23,252 nt of DNA from Candidatus Brocadia sp. (GTDB lineage: Bacteria; Planctomycetota; Brocadiia; Brocadiales; Brocadiaceae), in NCBI GenBank assembly GCA_030837935.1, contig JAUQXU010000329.1:1-23252 (forward strand), given 5' to 3'. A program made the translations under genes and the position numbers. Under the pieces are notes generated by a model that was given only the letters and a program-made list of their open reading frames with translations, was not told the origin of the DNA and searched no databases. The number at the start of each line of letters is the position of its first letter. The stretch's first letter is position 1. Positions 8,422 to 15,359 of this stretch are shown here, piece after piece.

Positions 8422-9219
8422 GTGGATTGGGGAATAAAGAATCGTTTGTCTCAACTCATTAAATCAAATGGCCGTTGTATGTTTCTGCCTATAGACCATG
8501 GATATTTTCAAGGACCTACTTCAAAACTGGAAAGACCAGGCGAAACGATTAAACCAATTATCGACTATGCAGATGCACTCTTTTGTACCCGCGGGGTATT
8601 ACGTGCATGTATAAATCCAGAAAACAGCAAGCCTATCATCCTCAGGGTATCGGGCGGTACCAGCATGGTGGGTAAGGATCTTGCCAATGAAGTGCTGACC
8701 ACTTCCATGGAAGAGGCTATTCGTCTGAATGCCTCCGGCGTTGGCATCTCTGTCTTTATCGGCAGCGATTATGAAAAGGAAACACTGACAAATCTGTCAA
8801 ACCTGGTCAACGAGGCAGAAAGATACGGTATTCCCGTAATGGCCGTTACGGCTGTGGGCAGGGAAATGGAGAAACGGGACGCCCGTTACCTCGGCCTATG
8901 TTGCCGCATTGCAGCAGAATTGGGCGCCCGTGTTGTAAAAACCTATTGGTGTGAAAATTTTGAGAAGGTAACCAATGGTTGTCCGGTGCCCGTAGTCATG
9001 GCAGGAGGCCCAAAAGTCAATAGCGATCTCGAGGTATTTGAGTTTGTTCATGACGGCATGACAAAAGGAGCTATTGGTGTAAATCTTGGCAGAAATATCT
9101 GGCAAAACGAACACCCGGTGGCCATGATCAGGGCATTGCGTGCTATTATCCATGAAAATGCCACAGCAAAACAGGCCAATGACCTGTTTAACACCATAAA
9201 GAGCGAAAAGAAAAAATAG
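8422..9219 (+). CDS. LsrF-like class I aldolase (DeoC/FbaB family)
   Basis: The 265-residue protein closely resembles E. coli LsrF, the thiolase acting on phosphorylated autoinducer-2, along its whole length: the N-terminal DWGxxxRLS, then PIDHGYFQGPT, FCTRGVLR, MEEAIRLN, GSDYE, CPVPVVMAGG and GVNLGRNIWQ. Lys173 in ARVVKTYW fits the Schiff-base lysine and Asp25 the conserved N-terminal acid. No lsr transporter, kinase or regulator is nearby, so the substrate may be another phosphosugar or ketone phosphate; the related archaeal-type ADH synthase is another option. The start is GTG 8422, nine bases after AAAGGAGG. An in-frame TTG at 8389 lies upstream of that ribosome binding site and is unlikely. 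It follows cysE by 80 bases and precedes a dehydrogenase. Confidence 0.85.
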   Translation: MDWGIKNRLSQLIKSNGRCMFLPIDHGYFQGPTSKLERPGETIKPIIDYADALFCTRGVLRACINPENSKPIILRVSGGTSMVGKDLANEVLTTSMEEAIRLNASGVGISVFIGSDYEKETLTNLSNLVNEAERYGIPVMAVTAVGREMEKRDARYLGLCCRIAAELGARVVKTYWCENFEKVTNGCPVPVVMAGGPKVNSDLEVFEFVHDGMTKGAIGVNLGRNIWQNEHPVAMIRALRAIIHENATAKQANDLFNTIKSEKKK

Positions 9220-9285
9220 TTTCAAAATATATTTTAGTAATCTGCTGCAAATAAATTTAATGAGAATTGAATGGGGAAAAATAGT

Positions 9286-10311
9286 ATGCGCGTAGCAATG
9301 TATTATAACAACAGGGATGTGAGAATCGAAGAGATACAAACCCCGCAAATCGGTACAGGCGAATTGTTGGTAAAGGTACGGGCAAGTGGCATCTGTGGCA
9401 GTGACGTCATGGAATGGTATCGCATCAAAAAGGCACCACTGGTGCTAGGACACGAAATTGCCGGAGAGATCGTTGCTCTCGGCGAAGGTGTCAAGCGTTT
9501 CAAGGTGGGCGACCGGGTAACGGTTGCCCATCATGTCCCATGTAATACCTGCCACTATTGCCTGAACGGCCACTATTCTGTATGTGAAACCTTACGGACC
9601 ACCAATTTTTATCCGGGCGGTTTTTCTGAATATGTTCGCATCCCCCAAATCAACGTTGACCGCGGTACCTTTCTCCTGCCAGATGATGTCTCTTTTGAAG
9701 AGGGCACCTTTGCAGAACCGCTGGCCTGCACCCTTCTCGGGCAAAAGAAGGCAAATTTGCGTCCGGGACAGAGTATACTCGTTATCGGCAGCGGTATTTC
9801 CGGGCTCCTTCACATCCAACTGGCGCGTGCTCTGGGGGCAGGACGGATATGTGCAGTAGACATCACTGACTACCGCTTAAAAATGGCCAAACAATGCGGG
9901 GCAGATATAATCATTCACGCCAAAGAGGACGTCCCCGCCTGTTTACGCAAGGCGAATGACGGACGACTGGCAGACCTTGTCATCGTATGCACCGGGGCAC
10001 CCTCAGCAATTCAACAGGCATTTAACTCCGCGGATCGGGGCGGAACGATTCTGTTTTTTGCCCCGACAGAACCCAATGCAATAACTCCTATGAATCTCTG
10101 GGATCTCTGGCGCAACTGTAACTCTATTATCATGTCGTATGCCGGCCCCCCGGATGATACCGCAGCGTCCATCGAATTGATCCGTGCAGGCAGGGTAAAA
10201 GTACGCGAGCTGATTACCCACCGATTACCGCTTGCGGAAGCGGCGCTGGGTTTCAAGCTGGTTGCAGAGGCAAAGGATTCCATCAAGGTCATCATTGAAC
10301 CCCAGAAATAA
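9286..10311 (+). CDS. Zinc-dependent medium-chain alcohol/polyol dehydrogenase
   Basis: The 341-residue protein belongs to the medium-chain dehydrogenase/reductase superfamily. Catalytic zinc ligands are Cys37 (GICGSD), His56-Glu57 (GHE) and an acidic residue near FAEPLAC. The structural zinc lobe has Cys86, Cys89, Cys92 and Cys100. The Rossmann fold starts at VIGSGISGLLHIQLARALGA, and the acidic residue in CAVDITDYR after the second strand favours NAD over NADP. Overall it resembles sorbitol and threonine dehydrogenases, but the substrate is not fixed by sequence. ATG 9286 has GGGGA eight bases upstream and gives the family-like beginning MRVAMYYNN; the ATG at 9271 has no good site. It may act with the LsrF-like aldolase 66 bases upstream. 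Confidence 0.88.
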   Translation: MRVAMYYNNRDVRIEEIQTPQIGTGELLVKVRASGICGSDVMEWYRIKKAPLVLGHEIAGEIVALGEGVKRFKVGDRVTVAHHVPCNTCHYCLNGHYSVCETLRTTNFYPGGFSEYVRIPQINVDRGTFLLPDDVSFEEGTFAEPLACTLLGQKKANLRPGQSILVIGSGISGLLHIQLARALGAGRICAVDITDYRLKMAKQCGADIIIHAKEDVPACLRKANDGRLADLVIVCTGAPSAIQQAFNSADRGGTILFFAPTEPNAITPMNLWDLWRNCNSIIMSYAGPPDDTAASIELIRAGRVKVRELITHRLPLAEAALGFKLVAEAKDSIKVIIEPQK

Positions 10312-10387
10312 TTAACAACCTTGACCCGCCTCTCTGGTGCTGTTTTTTTCTGCCTGTATGAATTGTTCAGTATAGGATTATCAACGG

Positions 10388-10446
10388 CTAATGACGTTTC
10401 TCTATATCCTTCAGTATTCCTTAAGATATAATGAATATTCTCTCAT
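10388..10446 (-). pseudogene. hepT (remnant): Remnant 5' end of a second hepT (HEPN/DUF86) gene
   Basis: An ATG at 10446 overlaps the stop of the neighbouring mntA in ATGA, exactly as in the intact mntA-hepT pair at 11393-11396. The frame reads MREYSLYLKEY then stops. Adding one base after the lysine codon gives MREYSLYLK(D)ILKDIEKR, which matches the first helix of DUF86/HepT proteins, before a further stop at 10388-10390. Nothing after that resembles HepT, including the RX4HXY motif. I read this as the frameshifted and truncated start of a former toxin gene. Confidence 0.55.
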
Positions 10447-10739
10447 ACAGCCACTTTCTCCTTTAAAACGATGCTTCTTATTTCTTCCCTAAGGGCACTC
10501 TCAGGCACAACATCCACTTTAATATTCAGCTTTTCCTCAAGAAAATCAGCCAGACCGGTAAGGTCTAAGAGATTTGCATCTTTTTCAAATTCCACAAGCA
10601 CATCCAAATCACTGTCTTCCTTTTGTTCGCCTCTTACATAAGAACCAAATATGCCTTTTGTTTCAGCCCAGAAACGCTGTCTTGCCTCAGCTTTTAAACC
10701 AGCTATAGTTGAAATAATTTCGCTCACAGAATTTTTCAC
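10443..10739 (-). CDS. mntA: MntA-type nucleotidyltransferase antitoxin, orphan
   Basis: The 98-residue protein is a minimal nucleotidyltransferase (MNT). The active-site pattern GSYVRGEQKEDSDLDVLV gives Gly32-Ser33 and Asp44/Asp46. Such proteins neutralise HepT RNases by adding AMP to a tyrosine near the toxin active site; this is known for the family. The start GTG 10739 has GGAG eight bases upstream; a TTG at 10760 is upstream of that site and is rejected. A 24-codon frame ends in the overlap GTGA at the same place. The expected downstream toxin is only a frameshifted stub at 10388-10446, so this antitoxin appears to have lost its partner. It is only distantly similar to the second MntA at 11393-11677. 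Confidence 0.82.
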   Translation of the reverse strand: MKNSVSEIISTIAGLKAEARQRFWAETKGIFGSYVRGEQKEDSDLDVLVEFEKDANLLDLTGLADFLEEKLNIKVDVVPESALREEIRSIVLKEKVAV

Positions 10740-10924
10740 CTTAATATCTCCTTTGTCCAAATATCAGCCTGAGAGCTCAGGATAATATCGCCGAATTTAT
10801 AGGTTGTCATACGTGGCATCTTCCTTTAAATATCCTTTCAGAAATTGTGACATGGCGAAATTGTTCCACGCAGCCTCCGCATCTTCCAAATTTGATTCTT
10901 TAATACTCGTTTTTCCGGTTACGC
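10736..10924 (-). pseudogene. Fragments of a toxin-antitoxin module (antitoxin tail and PemK/MazF-like start)
   Basis: Two short frames overlap. The first ends with the sequence AAWNNFAMSQFLKGYLKED then ATYDNL and a stop at 10797-10799; the aromatic-rich stretch plus an EDAxYDNL ending is like the tail of small antitoxins encoded before PemK/MazF toxins. The second starts with an ATG at 10810 and reads MTTYKFGDIILSSQADIW, 24 residues in all. Its first ten residues look like the start of a PemK/MazF toxin, but the remainder does not. Its stop overlaps the mntA GTG. The likeliest reading is a toxin-antitoxin module deleted after the toxin start; the family assignment is tentative. Confidence 0.35.
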
Positions 10925-11066
10925 TCCCCACACTTTCGCGATAATTCGCTCAATCCGTTTTTCCGCCCCTTGCTGCAAGAGCCTCACACCTTCCAATGTC
11001 TCCGTTTCCTTATCAAGTTTGGCAATGGTTTTTGTAACAGAGCCGCTAACTCTATTATTCCGTTTC
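10888..11066 (-). pseudogene. C-terminal gene fragment, copy A (IERIIAKVW motif)
   Basis: Downstream of hepT the minus strand encodes a stretch without a visible start: VTKTIAKLDKETETLEGV, then RLLQQGAEKRIERIIAKVWGA and a stop. The end and the following DNA (10888-10992) are clearly homologous to 11693-11799, which encodes a related tail. The heptad-like charged helix could be the C-terminus of a larger protein such as a restriction specificity subunit, but I do not recognise the family. No promoter or start codon is evident. Confidence 0.45.
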
Positions 11067-11396
11067 TCACAAAAGCTTAGTCAGATTACTTTTCAAAGTT
11101 GGGATATCCTGTTCCGCTGTATCCCATACCCCGGCCATATCAACACCGAAATATTGGTGAATCAGTTTGTCTCTCATCCCTGTAATGTCTTTCCATGGGA
11201 TATCAGGATGCTTTTCCCGAATTTCCTGTGACAGGTTCTTTGTAGCCTCTCCAATAATCTCCAATTGTCGTATCACACCATCCTGCACCAGGCTGGACGC
11301 CCTGAAACCCTCATAATCCATATTTTTTGTATATTCCTGAATCTTATTGATTGCATCCAGGATGTGCCGTAAAAATACTGTGTCGTCCTTTATCAT
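11067..11396 (-). CDS. hepT: HEPN-domain toxin RNase HepT (DUF86)
   Basis: This 109-residue protein is a HEPN ribonuclease of the DUF86/HepT family. It is helical throughout, opens with DDTVFLRHILDAINKI and carries the active-site motif RX4HXY as Arg75 (MRDKLIHQYFGVD), His80 and Tyr82. The tyrosine is the family's known target for AMP addition by MntA. GEATKNLS and the TGMRDKLIHQYF block are family hallmarks. Its start overlaps the mntA stop in ATGA, so antitoxin and toxin are coupled, antitoxin first. The gene is full length with all key residues, so the pair looks functional. Confidence 0.92.
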   Translation of the reverse strand: MIKDDTVFLRHILDAINKIQEYTKNMDYEGFRASSLVQDGVIRQLEIIGEATKNLSQEIREKHPDIPWKDITGMRDKLIHQYFGVDMAGVWDTAEQDIPTLKSNLTKLL

Positions 11397-11677
11397 TGAT
11401 ATATCACCTTCATTTCCGATTTTATCCTGTCGATCAGATATGGGCTTATGGACTGTTCTGTGAGAAGATCCACCTTCACTCCAATGGTCTCAGACAGCTC
11501 CCGTTCTATTCTCACTAGGGTAAGCAGGCTTTTCCTCTCCTTGAAATTTACCAGGATATCCAGGTCACTGTCCGGTCTTTGAACACCTCTGGCATAAGAG
11601 CCGAAGATACCTATCGTCTTGACATTGTATTTCTCTAATATGGAGACTACTTTATTCTCTATTTCCTGGCAGGTCAT
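11393..11677 (-). CDS. mntA: MntA-type nucleotidyltransferase antitoxin
   Basis: The 94-residue protein is a minimal nucleotidyltransferase with the motif GSYARGVQRPDSDLDILV: Gly26-Ser27 and catalytic Asp38/Asp40. A GAGGAAGG lies about six bases before the ATG. It overlaps the downstream hepT start. In known pairs of this type MntA blocks HepT by transferring AMP to the toxin's tyrosine. Fifteen bases upstream lies the stop of a gene fragment that has a homologous copy 800 bases to the left, upstream of the other mntA, which suggests that the whole fragment-mntA-hepT block was duplicated. Confidence 0.92.
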   Translation of the reverse strand: MTCQEIENKVVSILEKYNVKTIGIFGSYARGVQRPDSDLDILVNFKERKSLLTLVRIERELSETIGVKVDLLTEQSISPYLIDRIKSEMKVIYQ

Positions 11678-11689
11678 AATCGCCTTCCT

Positions 11690-11876
11690 CTACAAATTAG
11701 ATTCTTTACTACTTGTTTTTTCCGGTTCCTTTTCCCACACCTCTGCAATAATCCGCTCAATCCGACTCTCCGCCTCTTGCGGCAAGAGCCCAATACCTTT
11801 CAAAGCCGCTGCCGGTTTTTTATAAAAGAGGCGGTAAACCTGCTATTCCTTTTTCCATCTCACGCAATTCAGCATC
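11690..11876 (-). pseudogene. C-terminal gene fragment, copy B (IERIIAEVW motif)
   Basis: The minus strand reads DAELREMEKGIAGLPPLL and then, after a shift of one frame near 11822, FYKKPAAALKGIGLLPQEA, SRIERIIAEVWEKEPEKTSS and KESNL with a stop at 11692-11694. The tail matches copy A at 10888-10992 in DNA and protein. A 121-base repeat element adjoins the fragment on its upstream side. The parent family is not recognised. The rest of the 409-base gap up to 12086 holds the element and about 80 further bases in which I see nothing. Confidence 0.45.
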
Positions 11877-11885
11877 ATGTGAGGA

Positions 11886-12006
11886 TGTTGAAAAAATCCA
11901 CTGCGTGCCAATTTTACCATTCTGAGCGAAGCGAAAAATGTTGTATTTCCAGTACAGTGAGAAACCCTTCACTTTCTTCAGGGTGACATAAAAGAGTTTC
12001 TCAACA
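11886..12006. repeat. 121-bp element with terminal inverted repeats, MITE-like
   Basis: The unit begins TGTTGAAAAA (11886-11895) and ends TTTCTCAACA (11997-12006), which are inverted copies with one mismatch. The interior includes GAGCGAAGCGAAAAATG and CTTTCTTCAGGGTGACAT. Its minus strand encodes a FYVTLKKVKGFSLY-like peptide, of a sort often seen where such small repeats are over-called as genes. No transposase is present, so a non-autonomous dispersed element is the likely reading. Only one copy is in the window. Confidence 0.5.
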
Positions 12007-12086
12007 GCCCCCATGTTCCCAGAATTTCCGGAATTCCTCTAACTACATTTTCTAAGAACCTTTCTTCTTATACGTTTTGTCTTTAT

Positions 12087-14450
12087 TTACTTGCCGTTCT
12101 CGATTGAAATCAAAAGTTTTTCCTTAAAGTATGCTCCATATCTCCCAGACGCATAAAGACACTGGTCTAAAGAGGTCACAACATCGTAATAGTATGAATT
12201 TCTAGTTAAATAATCATTTAGTATATCTTCTAATTGTTTATTCGTGCATCTTTTAATGAGCACTCCAACCCCGAGAAGCCGAATCCCATCTTTTTCATTC
12301 AAAAGAAGCTCTTTAGCTAGTTGGATACAATCCACTGTGTTTATTTCCATTAATTCTTTAGCGGCAACTTTTACAATTTCATAATCATTACTTCGTATAC
12401 ATTCCTTTAAGACATCGCTTAGACCAGGAAATAACTTTAGTGCGGTTTGAACTGCCATTTTTTTGAGATCGCCATAGGTAGACTTTGCGTAATTTAATAG
12501 TTTTTCAGAATCGGTTGAATCTCCGAACTTTGCCATCAACATTATGGATTCTTTATCCCCCAAATTGTATACAGAACCAAGGAAGATTCGGGCATACTTA
12601 ACATCGTCAGGTTTCCCATGTTTAACCAATCCAGCCAAAGCCGCAGAGATATGAGAATCTCTCACATAATTAACCAGTTCTTCCCAAGCCTTGATAACTC
12701 TATCCGAGGATTCGCCATATTTGGTTCTAAGTTTATCATCAGATTCCTGTTTCAAAGAATCAAACTTTGAATCCAGATCCGATCTAATTCTTGCTTCCAC
12801 AACATTGAAGTGATCTTCTGCAAGTATTCGATATGCGTTATTGCTATAAGTATCATAAAAATCAATCAATGATAAAAGTTCATCTGCCTTCTTTTTTCTT
12901 AATAATAAAGGGATTATTTCACGATGAGATACCGTTTCGGATAGGCCAGAGGTTACAGTTTCTTTTTTTTGCAAGATTTTCTCAATAAAATCTATCTCAA
13001 GATCTTCATCCAAATTTATAAGACCAATAAGGCCATACTTTCTAACAACCAAGCTTGTGTCTTTTATAAGCTCGGAACAGACTTCTTTGGTTAATTTATT
13101 TGTATTAAGCAGGTATTGAGCGGAAAGCTTTCTTATAGCAGTATCTGCCTGCCTTATTGCAGATATCAGGATGTCATCATCAACTTTTAAGTTCACGTCG
13201 GTTATAGTATTCTGAATTAATTTTGGAATTATTGTGCCGTATCTGATAAGCTCTCGAAATGCCTCGTCAGGTTTGTATAGATACATTATCTCGATTTTTG
13301 CCGTAATAGCCGCTTCTCGAAGCGATTGTTCGCTGCTCGAAACGAGGGATGAAAGTAAATCTATATTTTCGAGAGACTCATTAGCACGTAAGAGCTTAAT
13401 GAATTCTAAAACAATATCCTTATTGTCATTATTTAAGCCTTTACTTAAAAAATCTTTACTGGCCTTAAATTTTGTATCCGTTAAAATTGAGATTGCTGAA
13501 TGACGTACATCGGTATTACTATCTTCCAATGCTAAATAACATAATACATTATCAATACGCTCGATTTTCCAATCACGAAACCAAAACCACCCCGGTTGCA
13601 CATTTGAGTCAATTTCTGAGATCATTGACCTGAATATCAACCATTTTTCTTCATCTGATAGATTCCACTCGTTTCTGCTCTTATATGCTAAATTTATCTC
13701 ATGAACACCTAGGATTTCACCAATATGGACATCAGAAAACCATGCGCTGGCAAAAATAAATAATCTCGTTCGCTCCCAAAAATCAAGATTTCTTGCGCCT
13801 TTCTTTGCAACACGATTAAGAACTTTTGAAATTAAAGCTGTTATTTCACGTGGATATACCTTGCCTTCCGCAAGTCCTGCATGCTCCTCTCTGCTTATCA
13901 CTATAATTGGCGATCTTTCAACTAAAGCAAATTCTTCCGGACGAGTTAAATCCAGTAGATATGCGGAAAGAGAATCGTGTATTAACTTATCCCATTCTAA
14001 AGGGTCTTTAAATCCTTTAAATAAAAGTTCTTTTTTTTCTTCCTGCTCTTTCTTGAATTTAATAACCTTTGAAAGTTGTTCACCCGGGTCTTTTAACCTG
14101 TCCTCCTCCACACTCTTAAAAAAGAGCCATATTTCCGGTGAATTAGTTTCTTTACGCTTCTTGCAAGCGCGTTCAAATTCCTCTTCAAAGCCAGAGCTAA
14201 ATTCTCCCGTAGGCTCACCCCACCTTTGCCAAAGCATCCCCAAAAACAAATCACAAGCATCAACTTCCTTGTTTATAAGAGCTTGTGGTCTAGAAAAGCC
14301 AGGTAAGATATCTTCCCACCCGTATAATTCAATATGCCAGTCAACTCTTCTGCCGACTATGGTGTTAATACGATCAACAACTTCTTTAACTATTTTACGC
14401 TCTTCTTTTAAATCGCCAGGTGATGCTAAAAAAACTTTCAACCTTTTCAA
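12087..14450 (-). CDS. DUF4062-HEAT repeat protein, candidate defence effector
   Basis: The 787-residue protein opens with a DUF4062 domain (residues 1 to about 110): KVFLASPGDLKEER, WEDILPGFSRPQ, DACDLFLGMLWQRWGEPTGE, then SGFEEEFERA. DUF4062 has been linked to the TIR-like group of Rossmann-type domains, in which an acidic residue of the last helix can be catalytic; here the FEEEFERA stretch is the candidate. A charged linker (about 130-150) and a helical region follow. From about residue 300 to the end the protein is an array of HEAT-like helical repeats with units such as DSNTDVRHSAISIL, SLREAAITAKIEI and SNDYEIVKVAAKEL. The start is TTG 14450, six bases after AGGAG; the TTG at 14495 has no ribosome binding site. 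It lies among toxin-antitoxin and restriction remnants. Role inferred: sensor repeats joined to an enzymatic N-terminus. Confidence 0.8.
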   Translation of the reverse strand: MKRLKVFLASPGDLKEERKIVKEVVDRINTIVGRRVDWHIELYGWEDILPGFSRPQALINKEVDACDLFLGMLWQRWGEPTGEFSSGFEEEFERACKKRKETNSPEIWLFFKSVEEDRLKDPGEQLSKVIKFKKEQEEKKELLFKGFKDPLEWDKLIHDSLSAYLLDLTRPEEFALVERSPIIVISREEHAGLAEGKVYPREITALISKVLNRVAKKGARNLDFWERTRLFIFASAWFSDVHIGEILGVHEINLAYKSRNEWNLSDEEKWLIFRSMISEIDSNVQPGWFWFRDWKIERIDNVLCYLALEDSNTDVRHSAISILTDTKFKASKDFLSKGLNNDNKDIVLEFIKLLRANESLENIDLLSSLVSSSEQSLREAAITAKIEIMYLYKPDEAFRELIRYGTIIPKLIQNTITDVNLKVDDDILISAIRQADTAIRKLSAQYLLNTNKLTKEVCSELIKDTSLVVRKYGLIGLINLDEDLEIDFIEKILQKKETVTSGLSETVSHREIIPLLLRKKKADELLSLIDFYDTYSNNAYRILAEDHFNVVEARIRSDLDSKFDSLKQESDDKLRTKYGESSDRVIKAWEELVNYVRDSHISAALAGLVKHGKPDDVKYARIFLGSVYNLGDKESIMLMAKFGDSTDSEKLLNYAKSTYGDLKKMAVQTALKLFPGLSDVLKECIRSNDYEIVKVAAKELMEINTVDCIQLAKELLLNEKDGIRLLGVGVLIKRCTNKQLEDILNDYLTRNSYYYDVVTSLDQCLYASGRYGAYFKEKLLISIENGK

Positions 14451-14500
14451 AAGCGACTCCTGTATTTTAAAGACACTGGGGAAAATGGTATGCAACTATT

Positions 14501-14617
14501 TTATTCTAATGCAAAAGGCTTAATGCATACTCTTGCTGATAGACGCTTCCAGCCCAGTTGCTGGAGCCTTTCAATTACCCTCAAACCCGTATCCGTCGCC
14601 TCATTTGTTCCGGGCAT
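14501..14617 (-). pseudogene. 38-codon remnant beginning MPGTNEATDTG (copy 1)
   Basis: A short frame reads MPGTNEATDTGLRVIERLQQ then LGWKR and ends after FALE. It has no ribosome binding site. It is homologous to 15360-15505. The pattern NEATxxxxxxxxRLxxLGW is reminiscent of the N-terminus of type I restriction R subunits, a weak resemblance. It lies just upstream of the DUF4062 gene and just after the DUF1016 copy A remnant. Confidence 0.4.
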
Positions 14618-14631
14618 TTTATCTGGGTGAC

Positions 14632-15343
14632 TTATTTTCTGTTTTTTGATTTTAACAATTTAAGCTCCATTTCAAGCATTCTTTTTTCACGCTCTAACTC
14701 CTCTTTCAACTCTTTTTCAGTAGGCAGGTATATAGCTTATACTTTGAGTCAAAGATCGTCTTGCTGCCTTTTAGCAAAGTATATTTTGCCATTGCCTCGT
14801 TCTTCTGAGCGCAAAGTATCAGTCCAATGGTAGGATTATCCTCAGCCTGCCTGACCTCTTTCTCAAAGTACCTCACATAAAAGTCCATCTGCCCTATATC
14901 CTGATGGGTCAGCTTGCCAACCTTCAAATCAATTACAACAAAGCATTTCAGAATATAATTGTAGAAAACAAGATCAATATAATAATGGTCGTCTGCAATG
15001 GTTATTCTTTTCTGGCGGGCAATAAATGAAAAACCCTTGCCGAGTTCAAGAAGAAAATCATGAAGCTTGTCTATCAGTCCCTGCTCAAGATCTGTTTCAA
15101 GATATTTTTTGTTTTTCTTTTTATATCGAGGAATTCAAGGACGTAAGGGTCTTTGATAATATTGTTCGGCGCAGGGCCAGGTCCAAGTCTTTTTATCTCA
15201 GACCTGACACTGCCTTTGTCCCCGCTTTGATATGTCATAAGAGGCAAGTCCGACAGGCACAGCATTTTTGCGCTTGTCAGCCTATGCCGATAGGCTTCAA
15301 TATCATTATTGATTGAACCCTTAGCTTTTCTCCCCTTTGCCAT
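14632..15343 (-). pseudogene. DUF1016 (YhcG-like PDDEXK nuclease) remnant, copy A
   Basis: The minus strand carries the C-terminal half of a DUF1016 nuclease in three frames. Frame one (15343-15074) reads NIIKDPYVLEFLDIK and then leaves frame at an A6 run near 15107. Frame two continues YLETDLEQGLIDKLHDFLLE, the catalytic core ADDHYYIDLVFYN, CFVVIDLKVGKLTHQDIGQM and NPTIGLILCAQKNE, ending KYKLY. Frame three, shifted near 14745, gives LPTEKELKEELEREK and a coiled tail to a stop at 14632-14634. The DUF1016 N-terminal domain is missing; instead the first 40 codons come from other sequence (see the chimera finding). YhcG-like proteins are predicted nucleases often found within restriction operons. 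This copy is most probably dead, although both shifts need checking against reads. Confidence 0.8.
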
Positions 15344-15359
15344 TCAATGCCACCTTGTT

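Noticed and set aside
10888..11799. CRISPR or tandem repeat array
   Set aside because: Only two diverged copies are present, about 800 bases apart, with genes between; there is no short regular repeat-spacer pattern anywhere in the window.
11820..12014. Minus-strand 64-codon frame as a small protein
   Set aside because: Most of it is the translation of the 121-bp inverted-repeat element; the remainder belongs to a decayed fragment.
13861..14523. Plus-strand frame of 220 codons
   Set aside because: It is antisense to the DUF4062 domain, serine-rich as expected from a shadow frame, with no recognisable domain.
15026..15316. Plus-strand 96-codon frame over DUF1016 copy A
   Set aside because: It is antisense to clear nuclease homology.
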